Translations under genes and position numbers: made by a program | Notes under the pieces: generated by a model | The model's database searches: none | Told to the model about the DNA's origin: nothing | The model's input: the letters and a program-made list of their open reading frames with translations, nothing else | Assembly (NCBI GenBank): GCA_022559845.1 | Contig: CM040128.1 | Location: 272,310,698 to 272,374,697, forward strand | Source: Amorphophallus konjac | Lineage: Eukaryota > Streptophyta > Magnoliopsida > Alismatales > Araceae | Direction: 5' to 3' | DNA: 64,000 bases | Shown here: positions 22,140 to 34,400 of the stretch, in pieces | Layout of the letters: the number at the start of each line of letters is the position of its first letter | Position numbering within the stretch: position 1 is the first letter of the stretch

Positions 22140-24348
22140 CAGCATCCTTCTTTATACTTATCAAACAACCTACTTCATCCAGTACTCAGAACCTTATACG
22201 ACCCACTCAGTATTATCAAACGCAACCTAAGCCCCTTAACCTCCCTATGACAATAACCACAACATAGACCCTAATCATAGCAGGGGACAAGGAGGGCAGG
22301 ACGCAAAGGTTTGTAAGCAAATTGTAAAAGCAACAGTATAGGAGTGATAATGGAACGGTGGTAACAAGCCTATAATGAGAATCAACAGTGGCAAAAAATG
22401 TCAAGCCATGAGCCAGGGAAAGGGAGATTGAACGTAGTGATTTTTCCCCCCTTGTTTATAAAAGAAGGGCATTTTGAAAAAAAAATACCTTAATAACCAT
22501 GAAAAAGTTAGCAAAATGTGTTAATAAAAAATTCTAAAATTACAAAAAAAACTAAAAATATATAGATATATTGCATAATAAAAACAACTTCTGATCTCTC
22601 TGAGATCTCTTCTCTATAATAGTCCAAGTGGACATAGGGTATGATACAACAAGACTTGACAGAATTTACAATCAATTGAAATGAGTAGGTCTTTGAAAAT
22701 ATGCCAGGACATATTTTTAGATTATCAAATGTCCAAAGATCAAGAAGCACCATGAAGTAGGACAGGAGTTAATGCACATTTTTAAACTTGGTGGCTTCCT
22801 GGATGTAACTGTAAAGAGTTGAAGCAGTCTTTTAAAAGCAGCTTGCTAAGTGCCTCAGACATGTCAACCACCTCAGAAGGTCTCTGCAGAATTTTCCAAC
22901 AATTGGCTCATCAATTTTTCCTGCTTATGTAACCTTCAAGGTGTATGATATTAGATGTGCTTAGATGTCGGGCTTTGGACTAGAAAACCTAATAATGACC
23001 TTATGATTCCTCCATAGATAAGAAAATTCTTTATTATCTGATCATTGTTTACCTACTAAATATTTTAAGCCCTTTTTTCTCTTTATTACAAAAGTTCCAT
23101 TAACTTATTCCTCATTTAGACAGAATTGAGTACATCACACATGTAGAGAAGAAATGAACATCTGATGCAGGATCAGAACCTAGGGTTAATGAGTTGTTGG
23201 GTCCAGTTCAATACTAAAGGCATTTGGGTGGGAAACATGGGTTTACTATAGGGTGAATTTGGGTCAGGTAAATGCACACTGGGCTTTGAATGAGTGTCTT
23301 GAGTGAGTCACCTTGGAGCGTAGATCCATATGCAAACAGTCTAGACACCCCGATATGTATTTTGCTTGAGTTTGAAGAGTGAAAGAGGAGTTAAGGTTAG
23401 ATCCAAGGGTGGAAGAAGGACAAGTTGAGTAGGACCCTCTGGCATCTTCCTTATAATGCATGGAAGTGATGGCTTTTTTGGATTTCCGTGAGTTGTTTCC
23501 AGGGATGAAGCTTCAGTTTTCAGTAAGAGTGGTGGAGGACTGCAGCAAGTCATGCCTTCCACTGGTTGCAGTTCTGAACTGTCATCACAACCAAAGTGGC
23601 TGGATTAGCATAGAGGCTATAGATGATGGTGAAGATCAAAGGGCAAAAAGAGAAGATAATGGAGAAGGAGGGCAATGAGAGAGGTGGTTGGGCAGCTGGA
23701 ATGACCCACAGGGTTACCAAATTGCAGACCCCAGTAGTGTCCAATGATCAATGTAGGCAGCAGCACTAGGTGGAGGACAAAGGGATTGAACATAAGAGCT
23801 CATCGATCATTTTGTGCAAATACAGGCATTTTGCATCCTCAAAAGTGATCAGATTCATGTTGTCACTAATGAAGAGGAAAAAAAAGCCTTGGCATCCGAA
23901 CATGGTTCTCTCAAACAAAGATAATTGCCGGCCCTTCATTGAACTTGTACTATTAAGACAAAGAAGAGCATACCATGTCCCAAAGTCTTGCATGGAAAAA
24001 CAAATACTATCTAAAATTACTGATTGCTCAAACAATCCTAAAATGGGGAAAGTAAAAAGTTACACCTGCTCACCATGTAAATAAGTTCATTGCCATCTAG
24101 CAAGTTGACCAAATGCATAGCACCTATAGATCATCTTCAACACCACCTTTTGATCAATTCAGTTGTGAGAGCCTCTTTCAACTCACTGATCAATCACCAC
24201 ACAATTTGACCATTAGGTATATGATGATTTTTCTTTTTTGGTAGGCTAGGTAATGATGAAATTATGACTTGTTCCTTCATTATCTTTCCGGTCATAAACA
24301 ACTTGAGAAAATTGGATGCTGTCACTATGGAGCCATTAAATTCACTAG
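22140..24348. other. Intergenic, no gene seen
   Basis: Mixed-composition sequence without long ORFs. Both strands show only short frames lacking recognisable domains. Some stretches (23200-23760) could be decayed host or element sequence, but nothing supports a specific call. Confidence 0.45.
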
Positions 24349-24840
24349 TGTTAGCTAATGGGCGAGGCCCAATGGCATTGCACACGCAGCTAGAGAAGGG
24401 AGGATTCCCTTTCCAAACAGGATCCTCCCCCCAGGGAAACCTCTCCCCTCTCTCTTTTATGTACATGAGAGGTTGAGAGGAGGAGAGCACGACCTAGCCC
24501 TCACAAGGAGAAGCCCAGCTGCCGCAGCCCTCTCGACCCTCTCTTCTCTTCCTCCAATCCTCTCTTCAACGTGAAGAAGGAGCTAAAGGCAGCACGTTGT
24601 GGAGAATGCAGCGTCCTGTTCTTTGAGCACATTGACATTGCATTCTTCCTCGTCTTGGCTGCATCTTCAGAGGGTCATCACCGCCGTCCCTGGGTCTTGG
24701 AGCGTGGAGTGCCTAGGAGAGATTCCGGTAGCCTTCTCCGTCGCCTCCGCATCCACACATGAGAATTTCACTTCCACTAATAAGATACGCCTCGCACTCA
24801 ATATCGAGAATACCCAGGATTGTTTAGCAACTTGAAAAGG
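24349..24840 (+). mobile_element. LTR-like fragment
   Basis: Starts plausibly at TGTTAGCTAATGGGCGAGG and contains 'gcacacgcagctagagaagggagga' and 'cctctcccctctctcttttatgtaca'. These are phrases common in short plant LTRs around the promoter and leader. No target duplication, partner LTR or coding region was found. It lies just beyond the 3' end of the ABC1K exons and could have disrupted that gene. Confidence 0.35.
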
Positions 24841-24945
24841 TACGAGATAAGCCTAGGCTAGGAAGAAAAAGGGCATGGTCGAATAAGTTTATCGGCTGCT
24901 GCCGTCACTGCGGACATGAGGGATGATGGAGAAGTGGCTTCGTAC

Positions 24946-25822
24946 CTGTAGCTCGGACAACTCCTCGAGGTACTCGGGAGGGCAGATGTCAGGCCTGGTG
25001 GAGAGGCCCTGCCCGATCTTCACAAACGTGGGCCCCAGCCTTGTGAAGATGTCCCTGAGCTGTGCAGCCCTCATACGCTTCCTCTGGGCAACCTTCCCGC
25101 CCCGCTCATCCAACAGAAGCGTCGCGCCGAACTTGCCCAGCGCTGTCAATATCTCCAGCGTCCTCAGAGCCACCTGAACGGGAACGCAGATTCGATTTTC
25201 AGAGGGGTTGTAGGGGCAACATCAACAATACAACGCCACAGGCGCACAGACACAGTTTAGAGAAAGAAGCGGGGAAGGAGGGGAGAGGGGCGTTCCCACT
25301 TCCCACCTTGATGGGGCGGGAGCCGTACTTGGCTGCGAGGAGCTGCGGGTTGTAAACGGTGGCGCCGGCGGCTCGCGCCATCGCCCTGGTCTCGGCCTGC
25401 AGGTCGTCGGCGCGGTCCCGGGGAGGAGGGAGCGGCTTTAGCGCAGGAGGCAACGAGGTCGAGGCGGCGGCGGCGGCCCCGTTCCCTCGATCGGCGAGTT
25501 GGATGGCGGTGTCGCTTCCTCCGCCTCGACTGACGACGGCGGCGGGCGGCCTGGCCGCCTCCACGAGTGCCGCCCGGGGGTGGGCGCAGAGGCGAGAGTG
25601 GAAGGGGGATGGCCTCCTCAAAGATGCTGCCGGAAAGGATGGCGACGGCATCGACGGCCCGCAGGAGGAGCGGGCGACGGAGGGAGCCGGACGCCAGGGC
25701 GTGGTGTTGCTGGAGGGGACGGGAGGTGAGGCGGCTGCGAGGGGGGGCGTGGTCGCCACCGCCAAGGCCACCATCATAGCGAGGGTGGACAGAGCGGATG
25801 ATAGCGTGCCGGAATGGCACAA
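24946..25822 (-). pseudogene. 5' exons of a plastid ABC1/UbiB-type atypical kinase (ABC1K1/ABC1K3-like)
   Basis: Two joined exons on the minus strand. Exon 1 runs from ATG at 25822 (or 25777, MMVALAVAT) to 25307. It encodes an Ala/Pro/Ser-rich, acid-poor N-terminus like a chloroplast transit peptide, then ETRAMARAAGATVYNPQLL and KYGSRPIKV. A GT-AG intron of 133 bp follows. Exon 2 (25173-24946, 76 codons, phase 0) carries RLGPTFVKIGQGLSTRPD, including the KxGQ motif that defines ABC1 kinases, and ends ELQ before a GT donor. Family members regulate plastoglobule prenyl-lipid metabolism. No later exon with the catalytic kinase motifs is visible in the remaining 24.9 kb downstream, so this is probably a truncated gene. 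A very long intron is the alternative. Exon 1 is strongly GC-rich. Confidence 0.75.
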
Positions 25823-27271
25823 GAGAATTAGGGGTTGGGTGGTGTTTCCGGTTCCACCTCCGCCTCCTGCCCTTGGCTCCTCTTCCTCTTATTATTCTTG
25901 TTTGAGGGGGACAGGAAGAAAGAAAGATCAGAGCTGGTGGTGCTAAGTACCGGCCGCTGCTGCGGGGATCCGGCGACGGGGACTCCAGCAGTCGGCCTCC
26001 GACTCCATTGAGCCCAGGCCGGGCTCGCCACGTCCCGTTGTGGCGATTGGATTGGAGCTTATGGACGTGTTACTGCTGCCTCCGACACGCATCATTGCGT
26101 GTGGCTCTACGGAACCAGATACAGCTCTTCAGCGGGGCTTCGACCACGAAAAAGGCAACGTTAACGCTAGGTCTATCTTGTTTGGGGGGGGGGGGGGGGT
26201 TTGACGAAAGATCTCTCGTGCCCTATTTGATAGTCGGATAGAATAAAAAAAATATCTTAGTCATTTGTACGTTACTCTATGTCATTCTATAAGACCGGTG
26301 AGGTCGAACGTGATCACCGTGTTCGATCTTTTGGAGTCGAACACGATAATCGATCTCTAACAAAGGTGATTGTGTGAGAAGAAGGTGAGTCCTTCTCTCA
26401 CTTTGATAATCATGAATAAATTTTAAATTTAACTCTTAAAATAATGACTCTTATTTAATCTACTTTATTATATATATAAGGTTTCAGATGATTAAGAACA
26501 TTAAAATGCCCAATAAAACTCTCTTCGGTTAGGTCAATTCTTTTTTGCACTCAACAAAACTCTTTCTAATACTTAACAACAAATATAATTTAATATAAAT
26601 TTATAAATCTCTTTCTTTATCAAAAATTCTTTATTACTATATAAATTTTGATATAATATTACTTTGTAATTTAATACAACTATGTTTTATAATTTATATT
26701 TATTCATCTTGTAAATTTATTTATCGATTAATATATAACTCAACTTTTACAACAATATCGTGATACATTTGATAGTATCATTTCTGTTTATCTTTTATAG
26801 TAATAATACTATAAATATTTAATATTTAATATTTAAAATAGACACATGGTATCCATTCACTTGACAACACATATTAATGATCACACAAAATGAAACACAT
26901 AATAATAATAATAAGATGAAAATCAAAGTTATTCATTATACTATATAATTTACAACTAATACATTGAAGCCAAAAAAATACACAGTTGTTCGTTATTGTA
27001 GAGTTATTCATTTCTGACATATTGTAATACACATTTTTATAGAATGTAGAATTGTTACATTGAAGACAATAAAAAAAAATGTCTGTCCTCGTCATCTCTC
27101 GCGCCATCAACGGCAACCGAGCAATCACTTCATAACCAAAGTAACAATCAAACAAGATTTTAATACCCAATAATAGCGGTACTGCAATACATTCTGAACA
27201 TAGAAAAATCTGGACAATCAACATGAGAGAAGAAGTATAGAAAATTAACTATAAGTCATCGGGACAGGAAC
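25823..27271. other. Intergenic: GC-rich upstream zone then AT-rich DNA
   Basis: Contains the presumed 5' region of the ABC1K gene (25823-26180), a run of about 16 G (26186-26201), a small dyad CGTGTTCGA...TCGAACACG (about 26318-26346) and then AT-rich DNA without coding signal. Confidence 0.45.
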
Positions 27272-27590
27272 ATGATAAATATATAATTTTTGTTCTGACG
27301 ATAATTTATATACAAGAATATCAATCAAAAGTCATATGTATATATATATATATATATACACATATATGATCCACCCATAAATCATTGTGAAGGATCACCC
27401 ACCTCTCGGACCAAACATTAAGTTATTGCTGCTTGCTTCGTGCTTGAGGCTGCCCTGATTGTGGATCTGATGTCGGAGAAATGGGAGACCGGCGACGCGC
27501 TCTGGGCGGCTTCCCGACTTGTCGACACCTTACCCTTACTGATGATATACACGGTGTAGAAGTCGGGTGCTCCCTTTAAGATGCTGTTGG

Positions 27591-27994
27591 TGTTGAAAAT
27601 CGGAGTATCTGTAGAGATGGACAAACAACAGAGGAGGAAGAAGAAAGAGGAAGAAAAAAGATCAAGCCACAAGAATACCAAGATTTACGTGGTTCGGAGG
27701 CGACGTGACTTCTTACATCCACGGCAGCAGTAGAGTTTCCACTAGCATAATCACACCTAGATATAATACAAAGAGAGAGTTCGCACCCCTTTTATACAAG
27801 GAGATTAGGGCACCCAATAGTCAGAGTACAAAAGACAACAATGCTCCTGCTATAAACATAAATTTTGCTCCGGGGACTCCGCCCTCGGAAACTCCCGCAA
27901 GGGACATTGCCCTCTTGACCCCCGCGACTTGACTGGACAGGTCGATCCTCGTGCGAGGACGCATGATGATGAATTTCGACTCCACACTCCAACA
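27591..27994 (-). mobile_element. Solo LTR, 404 bp, in exon 4 of the duplicate
   Basis: Flanked by perfect 5 bp duplications GTTGG (27586-27590 and 27995-27999). Ends are TGTTG...CAACA. The corresponding exon in the intact gene lacks it, giving a clean empty-site comparison. On the minus strand it has TATAAAAGGGG (27796-27786) and the phrase 'aaccacgtaaatcttggtattcttgtggcttgat', familiar from Copia-type LTRs. It is inserted after the duplication. Confidence 0.92.
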
Positions 27995-28339
27995 GTTGGG
28001 TGTGTCCTAAATCTTCTATCAAGAAAAGGATATATGTAACACCGCTTAACTATATATGTACAGATTCGAGAAACAACATCCATCAAGTCCTTGGTTAATT
28101 TCTATACGCATGTCAAGGTGTAGTGGGAAATTAAAATCCGTATGTGTAGATGAGTGACCTTACAAAACCATGCTTGGTTGAATGACCCACGACCAGCTTC
28201 TCGACGGCAAACTGAGACGAATTCTATGATTGCCTTTGCCACATCCTTGCAATGCACCTGTTAGTCACTGTAGATTGTGAATGAGAGGGAAAAGGATCGA
28301 GGCTTGGAAGAAAAGCTGTATATTTGTCCGTTTGATCCG

Positions 28340-28342
<3 letters not shown>

Positions 28343-28372
<30 letters not shown>
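28343..28372 (+). repeat. (GT)n microsatellite
   Basis: About 15 GT units inside an intron of the duplicate. The matching site in the intact gene (35356-35371) has only about 7-8 units. Confidence 0.9.
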
Positions 28373-28374
<2 letters not shown>

Positions 28375-28618
28375 GGTCATTGATCAGATAATGCCTGACT
28401 GGTATAGCTTCGTTATAATCTGATAATAGAGTTACAGATTAAGAATTAATCTTGCAGAGATTCGTGGTGTACTATGTTAATTATTCAGGGAAGAAAGAAG
28501 TGCTCCGAGATTGTTTACCCACCTGTTTTAAGGAGCAGAAGCAGCGGAAGGGGAGGAAGACTTCTTTTGCAACATTTTCATGGGTTCCTGCATGTGCACA
28601 ACAATAGCGAAGAGGAAC

Positions 28619-28619
28619 G

Positions 28620-28669
<50 letters not shown>
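28619..28669 (+). repeat. (GA)n microsatellite
   Basis: About 50 bp of GA-rich repeat in intron 1 of the duplicate. The equivalent in the intact gene (about 35619-35629) is only about 10 bp. Confidence 0.9.
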
Positions 28670-28670
<1 letters not shown>

Positions 28671-29228
28671 ATAAGCAGCAGTTACAGAAGATTGGAAGAA
28701 GCTTAAATGTGAAGGGAGAGAGCATATATACCTGAGTGTGCGGGGGAAGACGACCCAGAGGAATGCGCCGAGGAGTTGGCAGACCAACGGTGAAGGACAT
28801 GGACGAGAAGGATGGTCTGGCCACGGGACACGAGGTGCTCCATCGTCCACTTGAGGGCGCTCTGACTGCCCTTGTCCTTGTCGATGGCCGCCGCCGCCAG
28901 CGGCTGCTGCAGCGCCATCGCCGCCTCCTCCGCCTCCCCCATCGATCCCCACCCCACCCCGTTCCCGTTCTCCAAGCTATTCCACAATGTGCAGCTTCTT
29001 ACACCCCCCACACACACCTCTCTCTCTCTCTCTCCCAACTCCCTGCTGCCTCGTTTCTTCTTCTTGTTCTGGTGCAGACTCCGATCTCTTCCTCTGTCTC
29101 CTCCTCCTCCTCCTCTCCTCCTGCTACGGTCTCGGCATCCCACACCTCGCCGGGGGGGGGGGGGTGTAGCCGGATCACCACCTCCTCAGAAAACGGACGG
29201 AGGTTTCGGTCATTCATCTATCTTTGGC

Positions 29229-29502
29229 GCGCGCGCGCGCACACACACACACAGTCACACGAGTCCAGGGGGCATGGCAGATACGAAGATCTCTTACACC
29301 ATGCTTTTGTTGTCAAACAAATATCAAGGTCCAGGCCATTGTTTTGGGATAATCTCAGAAAAAGAACCATGTATAGTTACAGAATTACCCTTCTTATTGC
29401 TGGTTTATTTCTAATAACCTTTTTATATTATTAATAAAGTGCCAAAATACCCATGTGATTAATTAATCCCCATTCAAGAAGCAAAGAATATTATACCATT
29501 TC
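29229..29502. other. Short spacer with GC/AC repeat
   Basis: Begins with (GC)n(AC)n at 29228-29251 exactly where homology to the other copy ends. No gene is seen. Confidence 0.5.
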
Positions 29503-30351
29503 TGTCCATAAAATTAGATTTATTAGTTTGGGGAAGATCGTTCGACACCCACGGAAGTCTGCAAACATCAGAAGAGAACGGGACGTCAGAAAGAGCCCTA
29601 GACGTTACCTAAGGGGACAACCTTCCGATGCTTAAGTCAGCGACGGTTGTAAATAAAGAGTAGAGAAGAGCAGAGAGGAGAGAGGCGTGGAGGCCGTAGT
29701 CGAAGATCCGAGAGACGCGGAGGCCCTCGCAACGAGTGCTCGTCTCTCTCAGTGGGCACCTAGAGAGTACTCGCTGGGTCGTAAGGTTGTGGATGAGGAG
29801 TTCTCTCTCTGGATGTAATATGGCGTGACCTCTCTATCGCTGCAGTAGGACCAGTCACTCTATACTCAGTGAGAAATTTTTTGGGCAAGAGCTCTCTCCC
29901 TCTGTATCTCTGTCGACGTCTCTTTTATAAGGGGTTGCCCTGGAGTGGGAGGCCTATCCCTTAACAGGGAAGGGCGCAAGTGGTGGAGTAACGTCTCCCG
30001 CGATCTTGGCTGGAGTTTCCTGTTGGAAGGCGATTACTCCAGCGTCGGATGATCCCTGGGCGAGTCTTACGGTATCCGTGGGACGTGCTCACCGATTATG
30101 AGGTCAAGGTCGACGTCGTGGGGGATAACAGTCGATCGTCGGAGGTTCTTCCGACGGTCATTGTGCCTGGGCCGTAACCCTTCCTGTGCTGTCGAATCCG
30201 ATGTTGGGTCATGACGGGCCGCTACTTTATGGGCTGCGGCACTCGATCGGGCGCCCTTGAACGCGTTGTAGACCGTGAGTCGAATTGGACTTGTTATTAA
30301 CGGGCCGATCCTGGGCCGAGCCAGAATATTCTCCCTACTAAGATTCCAACA
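29503..30351 (-). mobile_element. Probable solo LTR, 849 bp, minus orientation
   Basis: On the minus strand it starts TGTTGGAATC (30351) and ends TGGACA (29503). Flanks are TTTTC at 30352-30356 and ATTTC at 29498-29502, a 5 bp duplication with one mismatch. TTATAAAAGAG (29931-29921 region) is a good TATA box. The segment 'gacttaagcatcggaaggttgtccccttaggt' (minus strand) is typical of gypsy LTR 3' ends. No internal region adjoins, so a solo LTR is the simplest reading. Confidence 0.65.
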
Positions 30352-31450
30352 TTTTCTCCCAAAACATAAGCGACGTGCAGAGATTCGTCCACATTCATCA
30401 TCTCTCCAGTTGATTTGTGGCAAGCTTAAAAGACAGAGGTTGAGACTAACAGCTTTTGGCACATACAGCTTAATTTTGTGGGGATCACTGGAAAAATTGA
30501 ACATATGATGGTCAGGCATTCCCGTCATATTATTAATAAATATTCCCGTGCATATGGCCAATACAAATACATTATTTGCCCACGTGACAATAAAATTAAA
30601 CGTCTAAAAATATTTTTACAATTTTATGATCGTGAATTTACAGTCTTTCCTAGCTAGAGATTCGAGGCTGAATCATGTAGCTTCAATTCATCCTTCCACT
30701 GCATCAAGATCTGCTGGCGTGGGCCGGAAATATGGCCTGGCCTGAAACTAGCTAGAGCCGTTGGTCAGCAGAATAGTCGACGTTGGGGCACCTCCAAATT
30801 AAGGTAGAACACTTCATCGCATCTGAAGAATTAACCTCATCTATCTATTAATTAAGCACGGAAGGAAAAAATAAAATATATATGTATATATACAGGCATC
30901 CTACTTGGTTCTTCCCTTCAACCTTGTTGGTGATGCTATTTTTCACCAAAAAAAAAAGGAAAAAAAGAAAGAAAGAAAGAAAGAAAAAGGGCATGCTATT
31001 CACGAGCCAATATTGTCTATCTGTATTAACGCGGCAACATGCCAATTAATTGCATGTACAAAAGAAAAGGTGCACCAATGCTTCCCTCTCCTCTGGCCAC
31101 AAGAACCTGCAAAATTTTGTGCATATATAAACAAAAGTCATCGATGAGAGTTACTGAAACCGAGCGTGCTTCGTGCTGATAAAAGCATCAATTACGTGTA
31201 CCTGTTGGGTCTTCAACCTCTCTTAGATCACGCTTTTTCGATGAGCCGGTGATGCACCTGAGAGGCTCTTTGAGCTATCATATGATGCGTGCATTATGGG
31301 GTCACTCATGACATCCTGTATCATTTCACAGAAAACCACCGATGCTTTCAATGAAAATATGGGTTTAATTTATGTTCAGATGCATGTTGCAGATGGTATC
31401 ATGCATCTCATTGACTCCACTTTGTACATGGAACATCTCATTGATTGGTG
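30352..31450. other. Intergenic / 3' flank of the kinase gene
   Basis: AT-rich sequence downstream of the kinase stop codon (31451). It probably includes its 3' untranslated region. A-rich tract at 30949-30990. No independent gene is seen. Confidence 0.45.
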
Positions 31451-34400
31451 CTACCCGAAGCGTTGGAAACTTACGTGCGTGACGGAAGCCTGGCTGTGGC
31501 TAGCTGATGAGGTCGACCATCCAAAAACGTCCCGTTGGATGTGCTCATCTGCGAGATCCCGCAGCCTCTCCAGCAGCGGCAACACCACGGTGCCGAGGTC
31601 CGGCCGGTCCTTGCGCCTCAACTCAGCACACTTGAGCGCCATATTTGCGAAGCTCAGTGCCTCCTCAACGGGCCAGTCCTGCACTGCCGGGTCCAGCATC
31701 TCCTCGAACGTGCCCTTCTCGATGGCACGCTGCACATGGTGCGTCAGCCCCATGGGAGGCTTCGCAGTGATGATCTGCAGCAGCATGATGCCGAGGGAGT
31801 AGATGTCGGACTTGACCCCCAGCATGCCCGTCTGCTGGTACTCCGGGTCTATGTAGCAGAAGGTTCCCGCAGTGGAGGTGATGCGGTACTGGGTGACGTT
31901 GTCTGCGACATTGGGGGGGACGAGCCGCGCGAGTCCCACGTCGCTGATCTTGCTGAAGTAGTTGTGGTCGAGGAGGATGTTGCCGGGCTTGAGATCTCGG
32001 TGGACGAGGGGCTCCGGTTTGGTCTGGTGGAGGAAGAGGAGGCCGGTGGCGATCTCTGCGGCGATGCGAAAGCGGATCTGCCAGGGGAGGGCTGGGGTGT
32101 TGCCACGCCGGAACAGGCAGTCGTCCAGGCTGCCGTTGGCCATGTACTCGTAGACGAGGCACCCGTACTCTGGACAGGCTCCCAGCAGGAGGACCATGTT
32201 CGGATGCCTTATGCAGCTCAGTACTTCGACCTGTGCATGGTCATAAAGTATTAATGTAAGCTGGATGTTTTCAAGGAACGACAAATAAGCTGCTGCATGT
32301 AGAGGATTTACAGGAAGAAAGCCAACATAAAAAGGGCTCTCCATTGGCAGGTACGTTCACATGTGAATCAGAGCATCATAGTATAAAACATATAAAACCA
32401 TCCAACTCCTCGTGAGATTTAATGAAAAGCAACTGTAATTAGTGTACGAAGAAGATAGAACTGGGCTTTTGTAGTTTGCACCTCCTGCTGAAACTGGGAT
32501 CTCCCCTGTGCCGCATCAGGACGGAGAACCTTAATGGCAACCGGTGTGTGATCCAGGTGGCATTTGTACACAGGGCCATATCCCCCTTCCCCAATCTTGC
32601 GTGTCTCGGAGAAGTAATCCGTCGCCACTTCTATTTCTTCGATGGCGTACTTCCTGCACCGCAGGTCATTGTGTGCCAGAGTATCCAGTGCTCTCTTCTT
32701 CTCCTCCGACTCCTTGAGGGCCTTCATCTCTGCATTTATCCTTTTCTGTGCTTCCAGCTGTGCAATCCTCTGTGCGGCTGCGGCAGCCTCGATGGCCGCC
32801 TTGCACTTGGCTTTCTCCGATTCTGCCATGGCAAGAGCTGTCTCTTCAGCCAGCCGTGCTTCATGCAGCCGCTGCTCTTCTTCCATCTGCCAACGGTGGA
32901 ACTCTGATGCCTGCCGGTGGGATGAAACTGTTGGAATCGTGTTGTGCTGCATGAAAATTCATACAAAGCGTGCCAGGGCATGCTATATGTTACCTTTTGT
33001 TTTGCATTTAGGGCTTCTTTGCATGCTGTACTGTACATGTCCATGGTCTGCTTTAGTTCTAGCCTCAGCCTCCTCATCTCTGCTTCTACATCTTCCTGTA
33101 ACTCCGAAGACAAATTGGTTAGCAGTAAGCAATACTCTCTCTCTCTCTCTCTCTCTGCCGAAATGGGATCAGATTTCTAATGTGCAGGAAATGTTATGTT
33201 AGTCAACTAATTAATTACCATCGTGTGCGAAGAGCATGAACTTTCACTATCCTGCGAGAACGAGAAGTCATGCCTCGAGGCGCCTCCATCTGACCTGCTC
33301 GCGGGTGTGTGTACGAGCTCGAAGCTCCGGTCGAACCCATCCGAACCATTGGACAGCCTTGGAGGCCGGCCGAAGTCTGGGTGATGGAGCGAAGGGAACG
33401 TTCTGTCCGTGCTGGGCCGGCCAGAACTCACGAATGATATGTCGGTGTCCGACAGCATCAGCTCACCATATGACTTCGTGCCCATACCCCTGCCTACTTT
33501 AGCGAATGGGCTCCTGTTCCCCAGAGATTGCGAGATTCAGAAGCTTTTATTTATCAAGTATCATGCATGTAGTTGTCAATGCATGGAAAGAATTTAAGCC
33601 AAATGCACGGCGGAATACTGCTCTGCTCGATCGACTGTGATCCCATCATTAACGTTCTCTTAATTTAAGAGTCACTCGACATTAATGAGGAGAGGAACAT
33701 GTTTAAACTTACTTGATTGATTCCCTGTCTTCAAGCAGGTGATGATTCTGATGCATCGACTCCCCTGCCATGAGGCAAACATATATACATCTTTAGGACT
33801 TTGAGCGAGCCATCAACATTCTCCATGCACCAAGAACATCAGAGAGAGAGGGGGGGGAATCATGCATCGGGTTTTTTGCATGTAAACTATTGTTAAAATA
33901 AAATCTATATACTTATCACTTGTACATTCATTTTTCACACATGTCATTAATTAAACATATAAATATTATGTAAAAAGGACTACATAATGATCTTGATGTT
34001 GCACTATTAATTCAAGTAGTCATTTTGTACATAGTGTTAGAATTTGGGCATAATCACTGGACAATAGTCCCGTATTGGTTAAATGAGTTGTGGTTCATGT
34101 GCTTATATATGACTCTAGACCCTTGTATCTCAACACCGCGATTTTGTGGATTCAACATGGTATCAAAGCAAGCCAAATGATCCAATCCTCTTGCAACCTC
34201 CACCCAATTAATGTCCACGGCTCATCTTGGCCGTGAGGGAGAGTGTTAAAATTTGACTATAGTATTTGGATAATAGTCCCATATTGGTTAAATGAGTTGT
34301 GGTTCATGTACTTATGACCATGGGCCCTTGTATCTCAATATTGCGGTTTTGTGAATCCGACACAAAGAACTAGTGCAAAATGAGCATTCTATGATCTTTT

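Larger units (their letters stand above)
27272..29228 (-). pseudogene. Partial duplicate of the RLCK gene (exons 1-4), disabled
   Basis: Near-identical to 34670-36228, the 5' half of the intact kinase gene, in the same orientation. Exon 1 copy 28942-28732 (211 bp, 15 bp shorter, in frame). Exon 2 copy 28587-28523 (65 bp, intact). Exon 3 copy 28257-28159 is 99 bp instead of 122: a 21 bp deletion removes part of VVLEDND and a 2 bp deletion shifts the frame. Exon 4 copy 28015-27403 is split by a solo LTR. The duplication ends inside intron 4, so no kinase domain exists. The fragment could still yield an N-terminal USP-like piece, but the frameshift argues against it. Confidence 0.9.

Noticed and set aside
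25359..25946. 195-codon plus-strand ORF opposite the ABC1K first exon
   Set aside because: GC-rich shadow frame. The minus strand has the transit peptide, splice sites and family motifs.
31535..32254. 239-codon plus-strand ORF opposite the kinase domain
   Set aside because: Shadow of the GC-rich kinase exon. The minus frame has the conserved kinase motifs.
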